Assembly (NCBI RefSeq): GCF_013912065.1
Contig: NZ_JACESA010000005.1
Location: forward strand, 62,001-126,000
Source of the DNA: Brevundimonas sp.
Lineage (GTDB): Bacteria > Pseudomonadota > Alphaproteobacteria > Caulobacterales > Caulobacteraceae
Reading direction: 5' to 3'
DNA: 64,000 nucleotides
Numbering within the stretch: position 1 is the stretch's first letter; each line of letters begins with the position of its first letter. The notes below the pieces were generated by a model. It was not told the origin of the DNA. It did not search any database and worked only from the letters and a program-made list of their open reading frames with translations. The position numbers and the translations under genes were made by a program. Shown here in pieces: positions 1 through 8,614 of the stretch.

Positions 1-207
1 ATAGGTGATGCGACCCTTGGTCAGGTCGTAGGGGGTCATCTCGACCAGGACCTTGTCGCCGGCCAGCACGCGAATACGGTTCTTGCGCATCTTGCCCGCC
101 GTGTGGGCGATGATCTCGTGGTCGTTCTCGAGCGTCACGCGGAAGGTGGCGTTCGGCAGCAGTTCGCTGACGGTGCCGGGAAACTCGAGTAGTTCTTCCT
201 TAGCCAT
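1..207 (-). CDS. infA: Translation initiation factor IF-1 (3' end outside window)
   Basis: IF-1 is a single OB-fold protein that binds the ribosomal A site during initiation. The visible 69 codons start [11 protein letters not shown] and contain the family signatures [27 protein letters not shown] and [15 protein letters not shown]. The usual length is 72 residues, so only about three residues and the stop lie beyond position 1. The ATG at 207-205 is the normal family start. UPF0262 and DUF2948 genes upstream on the same strand are a familiar alphaproteobacterial neighbourhood. The call is near certain; the gene is cut only by the window edge. Confidence 0.97.
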   Translation of the reverse strand, partial: MAKEELLEFPGTVSELLPNATFRVTLENDHEIIAHTAGKMRKNRIRVLAGDKVLVEMTPYDLTKGRITY

Positions 208-310
208 GCGGCCTCTCACGCCCGTTGAATATGCGTTCGACCCCACGCCGGGCGGGCGCGAGGGGCGGAATGGACGGGCCTAATGCCCCAAAACGCAGAG
301 ATAGTCGAGG

Positions 311-778
311 TCAGCCGCGACGGTAGAGGGCGCAGAGCAACGTAAACAGGCGTCGCGCCGTCTCATGATCGACGACGATCTTGCCCTCGAGCCTGGCTTC
401 CAGCTGTTCGGCCCCTTCGTTGTGCAGGCCGCGCCGACCCATGTCGACCGATTCGATCTGGCTGGGCGACGAACCGCGCAGGGCTTCGTAATAGCTGTCG
501 CAGATCAGCAGATAGTCCCTCAGCACCCCCTTCAGCGGCGTCAGGCTGATGGCGTAGGTGCGGGCGAATCCCTCGCCGTCGATGTCGAACACCAGGCGAT
601 TGTCCTGCAGCGACAGTTTCAATCGATAGGGGCCGCCGTCAGCGCCCACCGGTTCGAAACTGTTCTTCTCCACCAGATCGAAGATGGCGACGCGGCGTTC
701 GTGCTCGATCTCGGCCGTGGCCGCCGGCAGGGTGACGGTGTCCAGTTCGACCGAGGTCAGCTTGTGCGGGCCGCTCAT
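311..778 (-). CDS. UPF0262 family protein
   Basis: A 155-residue protein without signal peptide or membrane segment. It matches the conserved alphaproteobacterial UPF0262 family as I recall it: a basic region [15 protein letters not shown], a core around [14 protein letters not shown] and a C-terminal [22 protein letters not shown]. Biochemical function is unknown. The ATG at 778-776 overlaps the stop of the upstream DUF2948 gene by four bases (ATGA), which implies translational coupling. A longer reading upstream in this frame exists but it is arginine-rich and antisense-like, so I start at MSGPHKL. In related genomes hisD and a low-molecular-weight phosphatase often lie in this string; they are absent here. 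Confidence 0.9.
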   Translation of the reverse strand: MSGPHKLTSVELDTVTLPAATAEIEHERRVAIFDLVEKNSFEPVGADGGPYRLKLSLQDNRLVFDIDGEGFARTYAISLTPLKGVLRDYLLICDSYYEALRGSSPSQIESVDMGRRGLHNEGAEQLEARLEGKIVVDHETARRLFTLLCALYRRG

Positions 779-1254
779 GCCGCATTCCCTTCGTCGGGCT
801 GATCCAGATGGGTCGGCGCGATCCGGGCCGGCCAGCGCTCGGAGATGTCGGTGACGACGGCGTCGAGGCATTCGACGTCGATCCTCAGGTCGCCGCCGCC
901 GGCGAACATCAGGATCACCCGCCCGCCCGGCGCCTCGGTCGGCATGAAATCCAGGGCCAGCAGTTCCAGCGAGGCTTCCGGGCTGCGCGACAGTCGCCGG
1001 CTCTTGACCCCCATCACGTCGCCGAACTGCATGGCGCACATGACGCGCGTCCCGCCGCACTCCCAGCAGAAGCGGCTGAAGGCGATGGTCAGGGTGCGGG
1101 CCTGTTTCTCCCAGACGATGTCAATCGGCCGCAGGATGGCGTCCTGCAGCGCGGCCGAGATGATCTGCAGATCGTCGGCGTCCTCGGCCAGCAGGCGCAG
1201 CGGCTCGACCGGCGTGCTGGGAACGGGAGGAACGGCGTCGATCTCAGTGCTCAT
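775..1254 (-). CDS. DUF2948 family protein
   Basis: A soluble protein of about 159 residues that begins [12 protein letters not shown] and ends DQPDEGNAA. The pattern [24 protein letters not shown] followed by a Trp/Cys-containing strand and [17 protein letters not shown] fits DUF2948, an uncharacterised family that regularly follows murA in Alphaproteobacteria. The ATG at 1254-1252 overlaps the murA stop by 11 bases; a GTG one codon earlier (1257) is also possible. It is followed directly by UPF0262, so murA, DUF2948 and UPF0262 form one operon. No catalytic motif is evident and no function can be assigned. Confidence 0.88.
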   Translation of the reverse strand: MSTEIDAVPPVPSTPVEPLRLLAEDADDLQIISAALQDAILRPIDIVWEKQARTLTIAFSRFCWECGGTRVMCAMQFGDVMGVKSRRLSRSPEASLELLALDFMPTEAPGGRVILMFAGGGDLRIDVECLDAVVTDISERWPARIAPTHLDQPDEGNAA

Positions 1255-2533
1255 CACCCGTTCCCTTTATCCGACGGATCTCGGCCCCGCACGCGCCGAG
1301 CTTATCCTCCAAACGCTCGAAACCGCGATCCAGATGATAGACGCGGCCGACGGTCGTCTCGCCCTCGGCGGCGAGGCCGGCGATGATCAGACACATGGAG
1401 GCGCGCAGGTCGGTGGCCATCACCTGGGCGCCGTGCAGGGTCTCGACCCCGTGGACCTGGGCCTCGCCCGCATGGACCGAGATCTCGGCCCCCAGACGCG
1501 CCAGCTCCGGCACATGCATGAAGCGGTTCTCGAATATGGTCTCGCGCACGGTGCTGACGCCGTCCGCCGTGGTCATCAGGGCCATGAACTGCGCCTGCAG
1601 ATCGGTGGCGAAGCCAGGATAGATGGCGGTCTCGATATCGACCGCCTTCAGCCGCACCTTCGGATCGCGCTTGATCACCACGCCGTCGTCGGTCGGCGTC
1701 ACCTCGACCCCGGCCTCGACCATCCGGTCCGTCAGGGCGCCGATCAGATCGGCCCGCGCCTTGGTCAGCCGCACCTCGCCCCCCGCCATGGCGGCGGCGA
1801 CGGCGTAGGAGCCCATTTCGATCCGGTCGGGGATCACCGACCAGGTCGTCCCGTTCAGCGACGGGACCCCGGTGATGGTCAGGACGTCGGTGTCGATCCC
1901 GTCGATCTTCGCGCCCATGGCGGTCAGGCAGCGGGCCAGGTCGCCGATCTCAGGCTCGCGCGCGGCGCGACGCAGCACGGTCGTCCCCTGGGCCAGCACG
2001 GCGGCCAGAAGGGCGTGTTCGGTGGCGCCGACCGAGACGAACGGAAACTCGATCTCCGCGCCCTGGAGCCCCTTGGGCGCCTTGGCCGTGACATAGCCTT
2101 CTTCCAGCTCGATCTCGGCGCCCAGGGCCGTCAGGGCCTGCAGGTGCAGATCGACCGGCCGCGCCCCGATGGTGCAGCCGCCCGGCAGCGACACCTTGGC
2201 CTCGCCGGTGCGGGCCAGCAGCGGCCCCAGCACGTTGAACGAAGCCCGCATCTGGCGAACCAGATCATAGGGGGCGAAGGTGGAGGTCAGTTCGGCGGCA
2301 TGGAACAGGCTCTCCTGCCCGTCGGCGCCGTCGCGCTCGGTCACCTGGACCCCGAACTGGCGCAGCAGCTGGCCCAGGAACCGGGTGTCCGCCAGCCGCG
2401 GCATATTGGTCAGCAGCAGGGGCTGATCCGTCAGGATCGAGGCGGCCATCAGCTTGATGGCGGAGTTCTTGGCGCCGCTGACGGGAATGTCCCCGAAAAG
2501 CTGAGCGCCGCCCTGAATGGCGATACTGTCCAT
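1244..2533 (-). CDS. murA: UDP-N-acetylglucosamine 1-carboxyvinyltransferase
   Basis: Catalyses the first committed step of peptidoglycan synthesis: enolpyruvyl transfer from PEP to UDP-GlcNAc in the cytoplasm. Diagnostic stretches are [21 protein letters not shown] near the N terminus, the active-site cysteine loop [16 protein letters not shown] (fosfomycin target Cys retained) and [18 protein letters not shown] near the C terminus. Length from MDSIAIQGG is 429 residues, as expected for the family; a further 18 in-frame codons upstream are unlike family N termini and were excluded. First gene of an apparent operon with DUF2948 and UPF0262, with overlapping ends. Confidence 0.96.
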   Translation of the reverse strand: MDSIAIQGGAQLFGDIPVSGAKNSAIKLMAASILTDQPLLLTNMPRLADTRFLGQLLRQFGVQVTERDGADGQESLFHAAELTSTFAPYDLVRQMRASFNVLGPLLARTGEAKVSLPGGCTIGARPVDLHLQALTALGAEIELEEGYVTAKAPKGLQGAEIEFPFVSVGATEHALLAAVLAQGTTVLRRAAREPEIGDLARCLTAMGAKIDGIDTDVLTITGVPSLNGTTWSVIPDRIEMGSYAVAAAMAGGEVRLTKARADLIGALTDRMVEAGVEVTPTDDGVVIKRDPKVRLKAVDIETAIYPGFATDLQAQFMALMTTADGVSTVRETIFENRFMHVPELARLGAEISVHAGEAQVHGVETLHGAQVMATDLRASMCLIIAGLAAEGETTVGRVYHLDRGFERLEDKLGACGAEIRRIKGTGDEH

Positions 2534-2635
2534 GACGTCCTTAAGCGCGCCCGAAGGAAACGCCTCGGGGGGATGGTTCTCTAGCAAGCCGGCGCGCGCT
2601 TGCCAAAGGGCGGAGCCGGCGCGGGCCGATGACTT

Positions 2636-2833
2636 TCAGTTGCTGTCTTTAGGCGTCGGCGACGTCCGGGCCGGCGCCTTACGCCGTCGCAGATTGGCGC
2701 GCAGGGCCGAAGCCAACCGGATCGCCCGCTCGGCCCTGGCCCGTTCCACCTCGGACGGCGCGCTCGATTCGACCGCCGAGGCGGCCACAGGCGCGGGGGG
2801 CGGCGTATCGGCGTCGTGCGGGGGGCGAGTCAT
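2636..2833 (-). CDS. Small hypothetical protein, Arg/Ala/Pro-rich
   Basis: A 65-codon reading frame that begins MTRPPHDADTPPP, has a Pro/Ala-rich N-terminal half and a basic helix (VERARAERAIRLASALRANLRRRK) then a short hydrophilic tail. It sits about 100 bases upstream of murA on the same strand. Its layout (disordered acidic head, basic amphipathic helix) resembles small conserved proteins near alphaproteobacterial murA, but I cannot name a family. The composition is close to what random high-GC sequence gives, so it could be spurious. Confidence 0.5.
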   Translation of the reverse strand: MTRPPHDADTPPPAPVAASAVESSAPSEVERARAERAIRLASALRANLRRRKAPARTSPTPKDSN

Positions 2834-2943
2834 GGCCGTAGAATGCCGCGATCACGGGCCATGTCCAAACTTTCTTTCAGATCGTCAAAAAGCCGCTTCC
2901 CTCCCCGGAAGGGTTTGGCTATACGGCCGCTTCCTCAGTCGGG

Positions 2944-3018
<75 letters not shown>

Positions 3019-3028
3019 TCTGAGACTG

Positions 3029-3057
3029 AAAAGGCCCGGCGAACGCCGGGCCTTTTT
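3029..3057 (+). terminator. Intrinsic terminator after tRNA-Thr
   Basis: Inverted repeat AAGGCCCGGC / GCCGGGCCTT with a four-base loop followed by TTTTT. This is a classical intrinsic terminator for the tRNA transcript. The A-tract on the other side means it may also work on the minus strand. Confidence 0.9.
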
Positions 3058-3086
3058 GCATTTCTGATCCAGATGTGCCGAGCCCG

Positions 3087-3674
3087 TCAGTCGTAGGCCG
3101 ACAGGCCCCGCCGCCAGGGATCGCGCTCGTCCGCGTCCCTGTCCTTGCTCCAGCTGAAGCCCAGCGACAGCGACTTGCTTGTGGAATCGGAATTGTGAGC
3201 GCCGCCGCGCCAACCCTCGTGAGGAGCATAGTAGCCCGGACCGCGCAGGCCATATCCGCCGCCGTAGCCATAGCCGTAGAGGTCGTTTCGGCCCTCGCGA
3301 TAGGCCAGGTCCAGCCGCCCGGTCTCGCCGATCGGCATCGAGACGGCGGCGGCGTAGCTGCGATACCCGCCGGTGCCGATACCCGCCTCGACCATGCCGT
3401 GGACCTGGCGGTCGTCGGTCGGGCCGGCGGCGGCAGGCTCCTGGAAGCTGGCGCCAGGGGTGCGGCTGTCGATCCAGCGCTGGATCTGTTGTTCGGTGGT
3501 CAGGCCGTGAGGCGCGGCGTCCTGGGCCGTCGGAGCGGCCACGGCGGCCTCCGGCGCCGCCGCCAGGGCGTCCGCCAGAGTCGGGGCGTTTGTCGGCGCC
3601 GTCGCGACCACGCCGTCAGCGTCACCCCCCGACGCCATCACCGCCATACCGGCCAAGAGTCCTGCGATCAGCAT
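3087..3674 (-). CDS. Hypothetical exported protein, Gly/Tyr-rich C terminus
   Basis: A 195-residue protein that starts MLIAGLLAGMAVMASGG, a hydrophobic segment compatible with a signal peptide. An Ala/Pro/Thr-rich spacer follows (about 20-60), then QQIQRWIDSRTPG, and a C-terminal half with strands such as MVEAGIGTGGYRSYAAAVSMPIG and LDLAYREGRNDLYGYGYGGGYG. The alternating pattern and the aromatic/glycine content hint at a small outer-membrane or surface beta structure, but this is inference. It is separated from msrB by about 50 bases on the same strand. I do not recognise a family. Confidence 0.7.
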   Translation of the reverse strand: MLIAGLLAGMAVMASGGDADGVVATAPTNAPTLADALAAAPEAAVAAPTAQDAAPHGLTTEQQIQRWIDSRTPGASFQEPAAAGPTDDRQVHGMVEAGIGTGGYRSYAAAVSMPIGETGRLDLAYREGRNDLYGYGYGGGYGLRGPGYYAPHEGWRGGAHNSDSTSKSLSLGFSWSKDRDADERDPWRRGLSAYD

Positions 3675-3721
3675 GCGCCGTCTCCTTCCACATCATCCTA
3701 GCACGGCGAATAAGGCCAAGG

Positions 3722-4216
3722 TCAGGCGTTTCCGTCGCCTCGCCGCAACGGGTCAGGCAGAGGCTCGCCCTCGGCTACGAACGACAAGGCGACCGAGTTG
3801 ATGCAATAGCGATTCCCGGTCGGCGGCGGCCCGTCGGGGAAGACGTGGCCCTGGTGGCTGCCGCAGCGGGCGCACTGGGTCTCTATGCGGACCATGCCGT
3901 AGCTGGTGTCGCGGATCTCGTGGACATGGGCCGGATCGACCGGCTCGGTGAAACTGGGCCAGCCGGTGCCGCTCTCGAACTTGGTTCGGCTGCGGAACAG
4001 GGGCAGGCCGCATTCGCGGCAGCAGAAGACCCCGGCCCGTTTCTCGCCCAGCAATGTGCCGCAGAAGGGCGCCTCGGTGCCGTGCGACAGCAGGACGCGC
4101 TTTTCTTCCGGGTTCAGGTCCGCCTCCAGCCGGGCGCGCTCGGCGTCGTCGGGCGGGGTCAGGTCATAGCCGGAGGGCGAGCGCAGGCGGTCGGACGGGG
4201 GGGCGAGATCGGTCAT
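3722..4216 (-). CDS. msrB: Peptide-methionine (R)-S-oxide reductase
   Basis: Reduces the R-epimer of methionine sulfoxide in proteins, using thioredoxin. MsrB hallmarks are all present: [24 protein letters not shown] with the first CxxC zinc pair, [20 protein letters not shown] with the second CxxC, and the catalytic cysteine in [11 protein letters not shown]. About 164 residues, the normal length for the cytoplasmic form; no signal peptide. The ATG at 4216 is preferred over an upstream TTG (4225). Little Shine-Dalgarno sequence precedes it, because the upstream region is taken by the hairpin ending the neighbouring gene. Confidence 0.95.
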   Translation of the reverse strand: MTDLAPPSDRLRSPSGYDLTPPDDAERARLEADLNPEEKRVLLSHGTEAPFCGTLLGEKRAGVFCCRECGLPLFRSRTKFESGTGWPSFTEPVDPAHVHEIRDTSYGMVRIETQCARCGSHQGHVFPDGPPPTGNRYCINSVALSFVAEGEPLPDPLRRGDGNA

Positions 4217-4231
4217 GAACGTCAAAATAAG

Positions 4232-4269
4232 AAGGGGCGGGCCGAGGTTCCACCCCCTGCCCGCCCCTC
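4232..4269 (-). terminator. Hairpin terminator between the S41-like gene and msrB
   Basis: Long inverted repeat AGGGGCGGGC / GCCCGCCCCT with an 18-base loop. Read on the minus strand it is followed by TTCTTATTTT, giving an intrinsic terminator for the upstream secreted protein gene (4293-5777). Its 3' end is only a few bases from the msrB start, so msrB must be transcribed by read-through or from a promoter within this structure. Confidence 0.7.
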
Positions 4270-4292
4270 AGATGCGTCCGTCGTGGTCCGTC

Positions 4293-5777
4293 TTACTGGA
4301 ACAGGGTCGCGACCCAGGCCCGCACGGCCGTCTCGTCGGTCGGGTTGCCGGTGTAGGTCAGGCCCTGAGCGGGGGTGAAGGGGGCGTCATTGCCGCGCTC
4401 GCGGGTCATCCAGGCCTTGTGGCCATAGCTGAGGTCCGCATAGTTGGACGGCAGGCGCAGCACCGTCGGCTCGACGAAGATCGAGTCCTCGGCCGTCACC
4501 GACCCGGCCAGGCGCACGTTCGGCAGGCGGGTCAGCAGGTCCAGCGTATCCAGGCAGCCGCTGGTGCAGCCCGCATCGACCAGGACGATCACCGGCCCGG
4601 CGACGGGGTTGGGCGCGCCGGTGTCCGGCACGGAGGCCCGGCCCGGCAGGGAGAAGGTCGCCTGACCGGCCGCCAGGGCCGAATCGAAGGCGGCGACGAT
4701 CGCCTGGGTCTGTTCGATCACCGCGCTCGATTCGGCGACGAAGCGCGGATCGGCCTGCATCCGCTCCAGGGTGTCGACGAACCACTGGCGATTGGCCGGG
4801 GTGGCGCGATAGGTGATCGAGCCCGCTTCCGGCTGGCGGCTGACGGTGAATTCGGGCGTCCAGATGTGGTTGGCCAGGACATAGCCGCGTCCGGTGGCGT
4901 TCAGCGACGCGCCGTTGGCGCCGCGTAGATCGATGACGAAGCCCTGCGGACCGCGAATGGCGCCCAGTTGCGCGTCCACCGCGGCGAAGAAGGCGGCGAA
5001 GTCGGCCTCGTCGCCCAGGGTGTGGACGTGCAGCCACGGACGGCCGTTCACGGTCTCGATCGCCAGCGGCGTCGCGCCCGGCGTGTAGACGGTGGCGCGA
5101 TAGGCGGCTTCCAGTGCGGCGGCGTCGGCCGGCTGGCCCTGCAGCTGATATTCCTTGGTGCGACGACCGGTCTGGAAGTTGCACAGGGGCGGCATGCCTC
5201 CCGCGAACGGATTGTTGCGGTTCCACAGCAGATAGGGGGCGGTGCGGACGCGGCCGGCCTCGGTCGTCAGATCGCCTTCCCAGCGGTCCAGGCGTTGGGC
5301 CGCCAGTTCCTCGGCGGTCTTGCCCAGGCAGTCGATCAGGACCGAACCGACCGGCGGCGCGTTGCGAACGCCCGGCTTCACGTAGGCGACGACATATTTG
5401 CCGTCGCGCCAGGCGGTGGTGACGCCCGACCAACCGGTGGCGAAGAACGGGCCAAGGCCTTCATAGGTCGGACGGACCGAGATGTTCGAATCGCGGAAAC
5501 CGTTGGCGTAATAGCGCAGCAGATAGGCATGGCTGTCGCCGCTGTTGACGCGGCCCACCTTGGACAAGGCGTCGGCCAGGCCGGCGTCGATCCACTGGCG
5601 GAATTCGTCGCCGGGCGCGCCGGGCACGACGGCGGCGGGGTGGTTGGCGGCCAGGACGTCATGGACCGTCTGCAGGTCCTGTTGCGCCAGGGCGCGGAAA
5701 TCCTGGGCCGAGGCCGCGCCGGCGGCCAGGGTCAGGGACAGGACGGCGGCCGAGGCGGCGGCGATCAAGCGGTTCAT
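4293..5777 (-). CDS. Secreted S41-like (C-terminal processing) peptidase family protein
   Basis: A 494-residue protein with a clear signal peptide (MNRLIAAASAAVLSLTLAAG, cleavage after ASA-Q). The C-terminal half has the ClpP/crotonase-like pattern of S41 peptidases: GFVIDLRGANG (about 280), then GPVIVLVDAGCTSGCLDTLDLL (about 395), where the Ser of CTSG would be the nucleophile, then AGSVTAEDS. No PDZ domain is obvious; the N-terminal half (QQDLQTVHDVLAANHPAAV) is like the helical cap of secreted S41-related proteins. Two Cys flank the presumed Ser and may form a disulfide. The substrate is unknown; it could be a periplasmic protease or a catalytically altered relative. Confidence 0.8.
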   Translation of the reverse strand: MNRLIAAASAAVLSLTLAAGAASAQDFRALAQQDLQTVHDVLAANHPAAVVPGAPGDEFRQWIDAGLADALSKVGRVNSGDSHAYLLRYYANGFRDSNISVRPTYEGLGPFFATGWSGVTTAWRDGKYVVAYVKPGVRNAPPVGSVLIDCLGKTAEELAAQRLDRWEGDLTTEAGRVRTAPYLLWNRNNPFAGGMPPLCNFQTGRRTKEYQLQGQPADAAALEAAYRATVYTPGATPLAIETVNGRPWLHVHTLGDEADFAAFFAAVDAQLGAIRGPQGFVIDLRGANGASLNATGRGYVLANHIWTPEFTVSRQPEAGSITYRATPANRQWFVDTLERMQADPRFVAESSAVIEQTQAIVAAFDSALAAGQATFSLPGRASVPDTGAPNPVAGPVIVLVDAGCTSGCLDTLDLLTRLPNVRLAGSVTAEDSIFVEPTVLRLPSNYADLSYGHKAWMTRERGNDAPFTPAQGLTYTGNPTDETAVRAWVATLFQ

Positions 5778-5906
5778 GGTGGCTCCGGGGCTCGGGCTGG
5801 AAGCTTGGGATGCGGCCGTTAAACCTTAAGCGAACCCTGCTTGCCAAGCCCCAGACCCGGTGAAGTCGGACCGTGCGCCTGTTTTTCGGCTTTTCTCTTT
5901 CCCCGA

Positions 5907-6623
5907 CTAGAGGGGCGACGTCTGCGCTATGGCGCCCCCGAAGATCCTATGGAAGCTGGTCTTCAGCGCCGCATCCGCCTCGTCCATCGTCGCCAGCACG
6001 CCCAGATCGACCAGGCTGGTGACCCCATGTTCCTGAATGCCGCAGGGCACGATGCCGCCGAAATGATCCAGATCCGGCTCCACGTTCAGGCTGATCCCGT
6101 GGAAGCTGACCCATTTGCGCACCTTGACGCCGATAGCGGCGATCTTGTCCTCGCGCGACCAGCCGGCGCCCTTGCGTTCGACCCAGACGCCGACGCGGCC
6201 CTCGCGCACGTCGGCCGTGACGCCGAACTCGCCCAGTCCGCCGATCAGCCACTGCTCCAGCCCCCGCACGAAGGCGCGCACGTCTCGCCCCCGCCGGTTC
6301 AGGTCCAGCATGACATAGGCCACGCGCTGGCCCGGCCCGTGATAGGTGAACTGCCCGCCCCGCCCCGTACGGTGCACCGGGAACCGGCCCGCATCCAGCA
6401 GATCCTCGTCCCGCGCCGAGACCCCGGCCGTATAGAGCGGCGGATGTTCCAACAGCCAGACCATCTCGTCCGCCTCCCCCGCCGCTATGGCGGCGACGCG
6501 GGCCTCCATGAAGGCCTCGGCGGCGGCATAGTCGACATGGCCGGACGAAACCACCCATTCGACGGGGCGATCATCCTCGCGACGCAGTTTTTGAAGGTCG
6601 GGACTTAACGGCTCGGCAAGCAT
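5907..6623 (-). CDS. lipB: Octanoyltransferase (lipoate biosynthesis)
   Basis: Transfers the octanoyl group from acyl-carrier protein to the lipoyl domains of 2-oxoacid dehydrogenases; LipA then inserts sulfur. Family signatures: [14 protein letters not shown], the glycine-rich [16 protein letters not shown], catalytic Lys in [21 protein letters not shown] and catalytic Cys in [14 protein letters not shown]. 238 residues, the usual length, cytoplasmic. It is divergent from the FliN-like gene, with about 65 bases between starts. No frameshift or missing residue seen. Confidence 0.96.
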   Translation of the reverse strand: MLAEPLSPDLQKLRREDDRPVEWVVSSGHVDYAAAEAFMEARVAAIAAGEADEMVWLLEHPPLYTAGVSARDEDLLDAGRFPVHRTGRGGQFTYHGPGQRVAYVMLDLNRRGRDVRAFVRGLEQWLIGGLGEFGVTADVREGRVGVWVERKGAGWSREDKIAAIGVKVRKWVSFHGISLNVEPDLDHFGGIVPCGIQEHGVTSLVDLGVLATMDEADAALKTSFHRIFGGAIAQTSPL

Positions 6624-6688
6624 ACGGCTTCAATGTGCAGCCTGGGGCGTTTCCGCAAGGGACGACCTCAAAGTGAACGAGAGCGCCC

Positions 6689-6940
6689 GTGTCCCAGATC
6701 AACGCCGTCAATGTCGAAATTTCCGTGGTGCTGGGCCGAATGGTGCTGCCGATGTCCCAATTGCTGAAGATGGGACGCGGCGCGGTGATTCCCCTGGACG
6801 CCGGCGAAGGCGACGAGGTCTGGATCCTGGCGAACAATCACCCGGTCGCCCGCGGCGAGATCGAGATTCGCGAGGATCGCATCGCCATCACCGTGACCCG
6901 CCCCGCCGACGTCTACGACTTCATGGCCGGCGCGGCCTGA
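6689..6940 (+). CDS. FliN-like flagellar motor switch protein (single SpoA domain)
   Basis: An 83-residue protein starting at a GTG (MSQINAVNVEISVVLGRMVLPMSQLLKMGRG in translation). It is essentially one SpoA/surface-presentation domain: VEISVVLGR, then LLKMGRGAVIPLD, VWILANNHPVARGEIEIREDRIAITVTR. This is the core fold of FliN in the flagellar C-ring. It lacks the N-terminal extension of typical FliN, so it is either a short FliN or a paralogue. It stands alone between lipB and a tRNA, not in a flagellar operon, although flaF and flbT lie 6 kb away. Confidence 0.85.
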   Translation: MSQINAVNVEISVVLGRMVLPMSQLLKMGRGAVIPLDAGEGDEVWILANNHPVARGEIEIREDRIAITVTRPADVYDFMAGAA

Positions 6941-7036
6941 GGCCTGAACGGCCTGGGGCGCACAAAGCGCGACCGATAAAAAAGAGAGACTTTCCTTTTC
7001 CGGCGGCTTCGTCTATTCGCCGCCGCTCCGATGCGA

Positions 7037-7121
7037 GCGGTCGTGGCGGAATTGGTAGACGCGCAGCGTTGAGGTCGCTGTGGGGCAACCCGTGGAAGTT
7101 CGAGTCTTCTCGACCGCACCA
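7037..7121 (+). tRNA. tRNA-Leu (GAG)
   Basis: Class II tRNA of 85 bases with a long variable arm. Acceptor GCGGTCG (7037-7043) pairs with CGACCGC (7111-7117). The anticodon stem CAGCG/CGCTG encloses TTGAGGT (anticodon GAG). The T arm is GTTCGAGTC, the discriminator A and the encoded CCA at 7119-7121. Reads CTC and CTT leucine codons. Confidence 0.96.
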
Positions 7122-7183
7122 TCTGGCTAAACAGGGCGATTCATCGGCTAACTACGGCTGGACATACCAAGGGAGGCGACAAC

Positions 7184-8602
7184 GTGAGCACCACGGATTC
7201 CGCCTTCGCTCCAGCCGAAGCGCCCGATAACGAAGACCACGCCGCCCTGGACGAGGACTATGTCCTCACCCCCCAATTCGTCGAAAAAGTCGTGGACGCC
7301 GCCGACGCCGGAGACGGCATGCGGCTGCGGTCGCTGCTCGAGGATCTGCACCCCGCCGACGTCGCCGACCTGATGGGTTTCATCACGGCCGAGGTCCGCG
7401 CCGTGGTGGTTCTGTGGCTGCCGCCGGAGCTGCTGGCCGAGACCCTGCCCGAGCTCGACGACGGGATCCGGGAAGAAGTGCTGGAACGGGTGCCGCACGG
7501 CGCCCTGGCCGAGGCCCTGCAGGAACTGGATTCCGACGACGCCGCCGCTGTGGTCGAGGACCTGGAGCACGACCAGCGCGAACGCGTCCTGGCCGCCATG
7601 CCCGACGTCGACCGCGCCGCGATCGAGAACAGCCTGGGCTATGACGAGGAATCCGCCGGCCGCCTGATGCAGCGCGAGGTGATGGCCGCGCCCCAGTTCT
7701 GGAGCGTCGGCGACACCATCGACCACATCCGCAAACAGGGCGACGACCTGCCCGAGCTCTTCTTCGACATCTATGTGGTCGATCCGCTGAACCGGCCGGT
7801 CGGCGGCGTGCCGATCAGCAGCCTGCTGCGCGCGCCCCGCAGCGCCGCCCTCAACGACCTGATGGAGCCGATCAACGAGATCACGGTCGATCAGGATCAG
7901 GAAGAGGTCGCCTACATCTTCGAGAAATACCACCTGATCTCGGCGCCGGTCGTGGATTCGGCAGGCCGGCTGGTGGGCCAGATCACCGTCGATGACATCG
8001 TCAACATCATTCAGGAAGAGAACCGCGAGGACATCCTGCGTCTGGCCGGCGTCGCCGACGAGGATCGCGGCTCGTCCGTGTCCGAGATCGTTCGTGGCCG
8101 CGTCCCCTGGCTGGCGATCAACCTGGCGACGGCGGCCCTGGGCGCCAGCGTCATCGGCCTGTTCGAAGGCACGATCCAGCAGATCGTCGCCCTGGCGGTG
8201 CTGATGCCGATCGTCTCGGCCATCGGGGGCAATGCCGGCACCCAGGCCCTGACCGTCACCGTGCGCGCCCTGGCGACGCGCGAGCTGAACTCGGCCAACG
8301 CCATGCGGACCTTCCTGCGCGAACTGGCCGTGGGCGTGGCGAACGGCCTGGTGCTGGCCCCCCTGATCGGCGTCGCGGCGGGGTTCTGGTTCCGCGACGA
8401 GGACTGGAAGATCGGCCTGGTCATCGGGGCGGCCATGATCCTGAACCTGCTGGTCGCCGCCTGTATCGGGGTGCTGACGCCCCTGACGCTGTCGAAGCTG
8501 AAATTCGACCCCGCCGTGTCGTCGGCCGTTTTCGTCACCGCGACGACGGATTTCTTCGGATTTCTGATTTTCCTCGGCTTGGCGACCATGGTTCTGTTGT
8601 AG
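7184..8602 (+). CDS. mgtE: Magnesium transporter MgtE
   Basis: A 472-residue Mg2+ channel/transporter of the inner membrane. Domain order: acidic cytoplasmic N domain (about 30-150, with repeated LHPADVADLMG-type helices), a CBS pair (about 155-275; GQITVDDIVNIIQEE ends the second) that senses Mg2+, then five membrane helices from VPWLAINLATAALGASVIG onward. The pore-lining signature LMPIVSAIGGNAGTQALTVTVRALA is intact. GGGAGG-like sequence precedes the ATG. I see no M-box riboswitch in the 60 bases between the tRNA and the gene. The next gene begins 12 bases downstream. Confidence 0.95.
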   Translation: MSTTDSAFAPAEAPDNEDHAALDEDYVLTPQFVEKVVDAADAGDGMRLRSLLEDLHPADVADLMGFITAEVRAVVVLWLPPELLAETLPELDDGIREEVLERVPHGALAEALQELDSDDAAAVVEDLEHDQRERVLAAMPDVDRAAIENSLGYDEESAGRLMQREVMAAPQFWSVGDTIDHIRKQGDDLPELFFDIYVVDPLNRPVGGVPISSLLRAPRSAALNDLMEPINEITVDQDQEEVAYIFEKYHLISAPVVDSAGRLVGQITVDDIVNIIQEENREDILRLAGVADEDRGSSVSEIVRGRVPWLAINLATAALGASVIGLFEGTIQQIVALAVLMPIVSAIGGNAGTQALTVTVRALATRELNSANAMRTFLRELAVGVANGLVLAPLIGVAAGFWFRDEDWKIGLVIGAAMILNLLVAACIGVLTPLTLSKLKFDPAVSSAVFVTATTDFFGFLIFLGLATMVLL

Positions 8603-8614
8603 AAATCTGGCCCC

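Noticed and set aside
845-2584. Long open frame of 579 codons on the plus strand opposite murA and DUF2948
   Set aside because: Arg/Gly/His/Gln-rich antisense reading typical of high-GC genes; murA on the other strand is certain.
7122-7183. Mg2+ riboswitch before mgtE
   Set aside because: The space between tRNA-Leu and the start is about 60 bases, too short for an M-box, and no conserved core was seen.
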